Shown here one piece after another: positions 62,973 through 64,000 of a stretch of 64,000 bases of DNA. A program made the position numbers and the translations under genes. Source of the DNA: Streptosporangium carneum (GTDB lineage Bacteria; Actinomycetota; Actinomycetes; Streptosporangiales; Streptosporangiaceae); the NCBI RefSeq assembly GCF_027922005.1, contig NZ_BSEV01000002.1:620001-684000 (forward strand). Reading direction: 5' to 3'. How positions within the stretch are numbered: position 1 is the stretch's first letter; each line of letters begins with the position of its first letter. The notes beneath the pieces were generated by a model. The model searched no databases and was not told the DNA's origin. It was given only the letters and a program-made list of their open reading frames with translations.

Positions 62973-63167
62973 ATGACGAGTCCGTGGAGACCGTCGCGCA
63001 GGGGCCCGCTGTTCGAGGCCTCGGTCGCGTTGCCCACAGCACCGCCCACAGCGCCGCCCACTTCGCCTTCGCCGTCCGTTTCGCCGTCCATGCGGCCGCC
63101 GTCCATGGCGGTGCGATCGGCGGTGTGCTCCCCGACCGTCGGCGGCACGACGGTCGATCGATCATGA
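62973..63167 (+). CDS. Possible short Pro/Ser/Thr-rich ORF coupled to the TPR-sigma gene
   Basis: 64 codons. ATG 62973 opens MTSPWRPSRRGPLFEASVAL and continues with PTAPPTAPPTSPSPSVSPS, ending in a TGA that overlaps the next ATG (ATGA). A GATGAGG is close upstream. The composition is low complexity, so it may not be a real protein; the overlap is the main support. The upstream stretch (62860-62940) is AT-rich and probably contains the promoter. Confidence 0.35.
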   Translation: MTSPWRPSRRGPLFEASVALPTAPPTAPPTSPSPSVSPSMRPPSMAVRSAVCSPTVGGTTVDRS

Positions 63168-64000
63168 GCGCGTCGAAGTCAACCGTCGACCTCCGCAAGC
63201 AGAAGCTGGCCGAACACGAGCGGACGCTGGGACCCGACCACCCCGACACCCGGGCCGCCCGTGACGACCTGGCCCGCGCCCAGCGGGCCATGGAACAGCG
63301 GGAACAGGCCATCCCTCTGCTCGAACGGATACTGACCCACCGGCGACGGACACTGGGCCCCGACCACCCCGACACCCGGGTCGCCCACGACACCCTCACT
63401 CGCGCCTACCTGGCGACCGGCCGAACGAAGCAGGTCATTCCCCTGCTCGAAGAGACACTGACCGACCGGCGACGGACACTGGGCCCCGACCACCCCGAGA
63501 TCCTGGCCGCCCACGACGACCTCGCCCGCGCCTGCTGGACCGTGGAACGGGAAGAACGCGCCGTCCCCTCGCACAGGCGAGTGCTGACCGGCCTCACGCG
63601 GATGCTGGGCGTCGAACACCCGGCCGCGCGGGCGAGGCGGAAGGAGCTCAGACACGCCCGCCTTTTCAGGCAGTCGACGAGTTCGTCCGTGTCCGAGGCG
63701 ATCCTCGCCCATCAACCGGACCTGATCCGTTTGGCACTTGCCCTGGTAGGAGCGCGGCGGACGGCCGAAGACGTCGTCCAGGACGCCTTCGTCGCGCTCC
63801 ACCGCCGGTGGGACCGGTTGACGGACTACGACCAGGTGCTGCCCTGCCTCCGAACGGCCGTGCTGAGGAGGTGCCGTGCGGTCCGTCGCCGGCAGGCGGT
63901 CACCCGCAGGTTCACCGGTGACCAGGAGGCGCCGTTCTGGTCACCGTGGGCCGCTTCCCCGCTGGACGAGACGCACCGTGAGGTGTTCCTCGCCGTGTAC
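63164..64000 (+). CDS. TPR-sigma factor fusion, 3' truncated by window
   Basis: The frame is open from ATG 63164 to the last base (279 residues visible, no stop). Residues about 15-165 are tetratricopeptide repeats of the kinesin-light-chain/TPR_10 type, 42-residue period, each with GPDHP or GVEHP (positions 23, 65, 107, 149) followed by helical segments such as AIPLLERILTHRRRTLG. From about 175 the sequence becomes an ECF sigma region 2: LIRLALALVGARRTAEDVVQDAFVALHRRW, then LRTAVLRRCRAVRRR, and a region 4-type beginning (THREVFLAVY) at the edge. TPRs in front of a sigma factor are unusual. Confidence 0.82.
   Translation, partial: MSASKSTVDLRKQKLAEHERTLGPDHPDTRAARDDLARAQRAMEQREQAIPLLERILTHRRRTLGPDHPDTRVAHDTLTRAYLATGRTKQVIPLLEETLTDRRRTLGPDHPEILAAHDDLARACWTVEREERAVPSHRRVLTGLTRMLGVEHPAARARRKELRHARLFRQSTSSSVSEAILAHQPDLIRLALALVGARRTAEDVVQDAFVALHRRWDRLTDYDQVLPCLRTAVLRRCRAVRRRQAVTRRFTGDQEAPFWSPWAASPLDETHREVFLAVY

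Overview
The window is about 70% GC or more, packed with GTG/ATG starts and 4-base start/stop overlaps, and carries WhiB, F420-biosynthesis (fbiA-fbiB), DUF3499 and DUF5719 genes. That points to a filamentous actinomycete, most likely in or near the Streptosporangiales. The rank is inferred from gene content, not from a marker gene.

Layout. (1) 2-6878: a MoxR locus (membrane protein, DUF4129, DUF4350, MoxR ATPase, DUF58), closed by a convergent SpoIIM-like gene. (2) 7288-18140: a MOSC protein, then a seven-gene minus-strand aromatic-catabolism cluster: HpaB-type oxygenase, C-C hydrolase, flavin reductase, extradiol dioxygenase, a salicylyl-CoA-hydroxylase-like FAD monooxygenase, an ADP-forming acyl-CoA synthetase and a DhbE-type AMP ligase. 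A divergent GntR/FCD regulator (18433) probably controls it. (3) 19481-26176: accessory genes (arylamine N-acetyltransferase, epoxide-hydrolase-like protein, XRE-TPR regulator with two paralogous small proteins, HxlR regulator with a flavin-type target, serine hydrolase). (4) 26443-38609: RDD protein, LVIVD/DUF305 divergent pair, ECF sigma factor with its membrane partner, two different S-adenosylhomocysteine hydrolases in tandem, MerR, a NarL-type two-component system and a TSUP transporter. (5) 38831-53356: the conserved actinobacterial block known from M. tuberculosis Rv3256c-Rv3262: CDF transporter, SIS isomerase, Trm112, phosphomannomutase, DUF3499, metallopeptidase-like protein, DUF5719, giant GT2, WhiB2-like, a Pro/Gln-rich membrane protein and fbiA-fbiB. 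(6) 53476-64000: a variable end with two SnoaL-tailed sigma factors, ArsR, MMPL transporter, azoreductase, a secreted protein and, cut by the window edge, a sigma factor carrying N-terminal kinesin-light-chain-type TPRs.

How the parts fit. The aromatic cluster looks like one peripheral pathway: CoA activation in two steps (adenylation, then thioester formation), ring hydroxylation, and meta cleavage followed by C-C hydrolysis. No lower-pathway genes (hydratase, aldolase) and no gentisate dioxygenase are present. SpoIIM and RDD genes, divergent neighbours in mycobacteria (Rv3694c/Rv3695), sit about 19.5 kb apart here with the catabolic and accessory genes between them. The mannose-sugar genes (SIS isomerase, Trm112, phosphomannomutase) are tightly coupled in one operon.

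A striking property of the whole window is the number of short tandem repeats (8, 24, 28, 30 and 32 bp units), both between genes and in frame inside them. They give low-complexity tails or linkers to at least eight proteins. No rRNA, tRNA, CRISPR array, complete insertion sequence or prophage was seen; one orphan IS200/IS605-like end is proposed at 37745.
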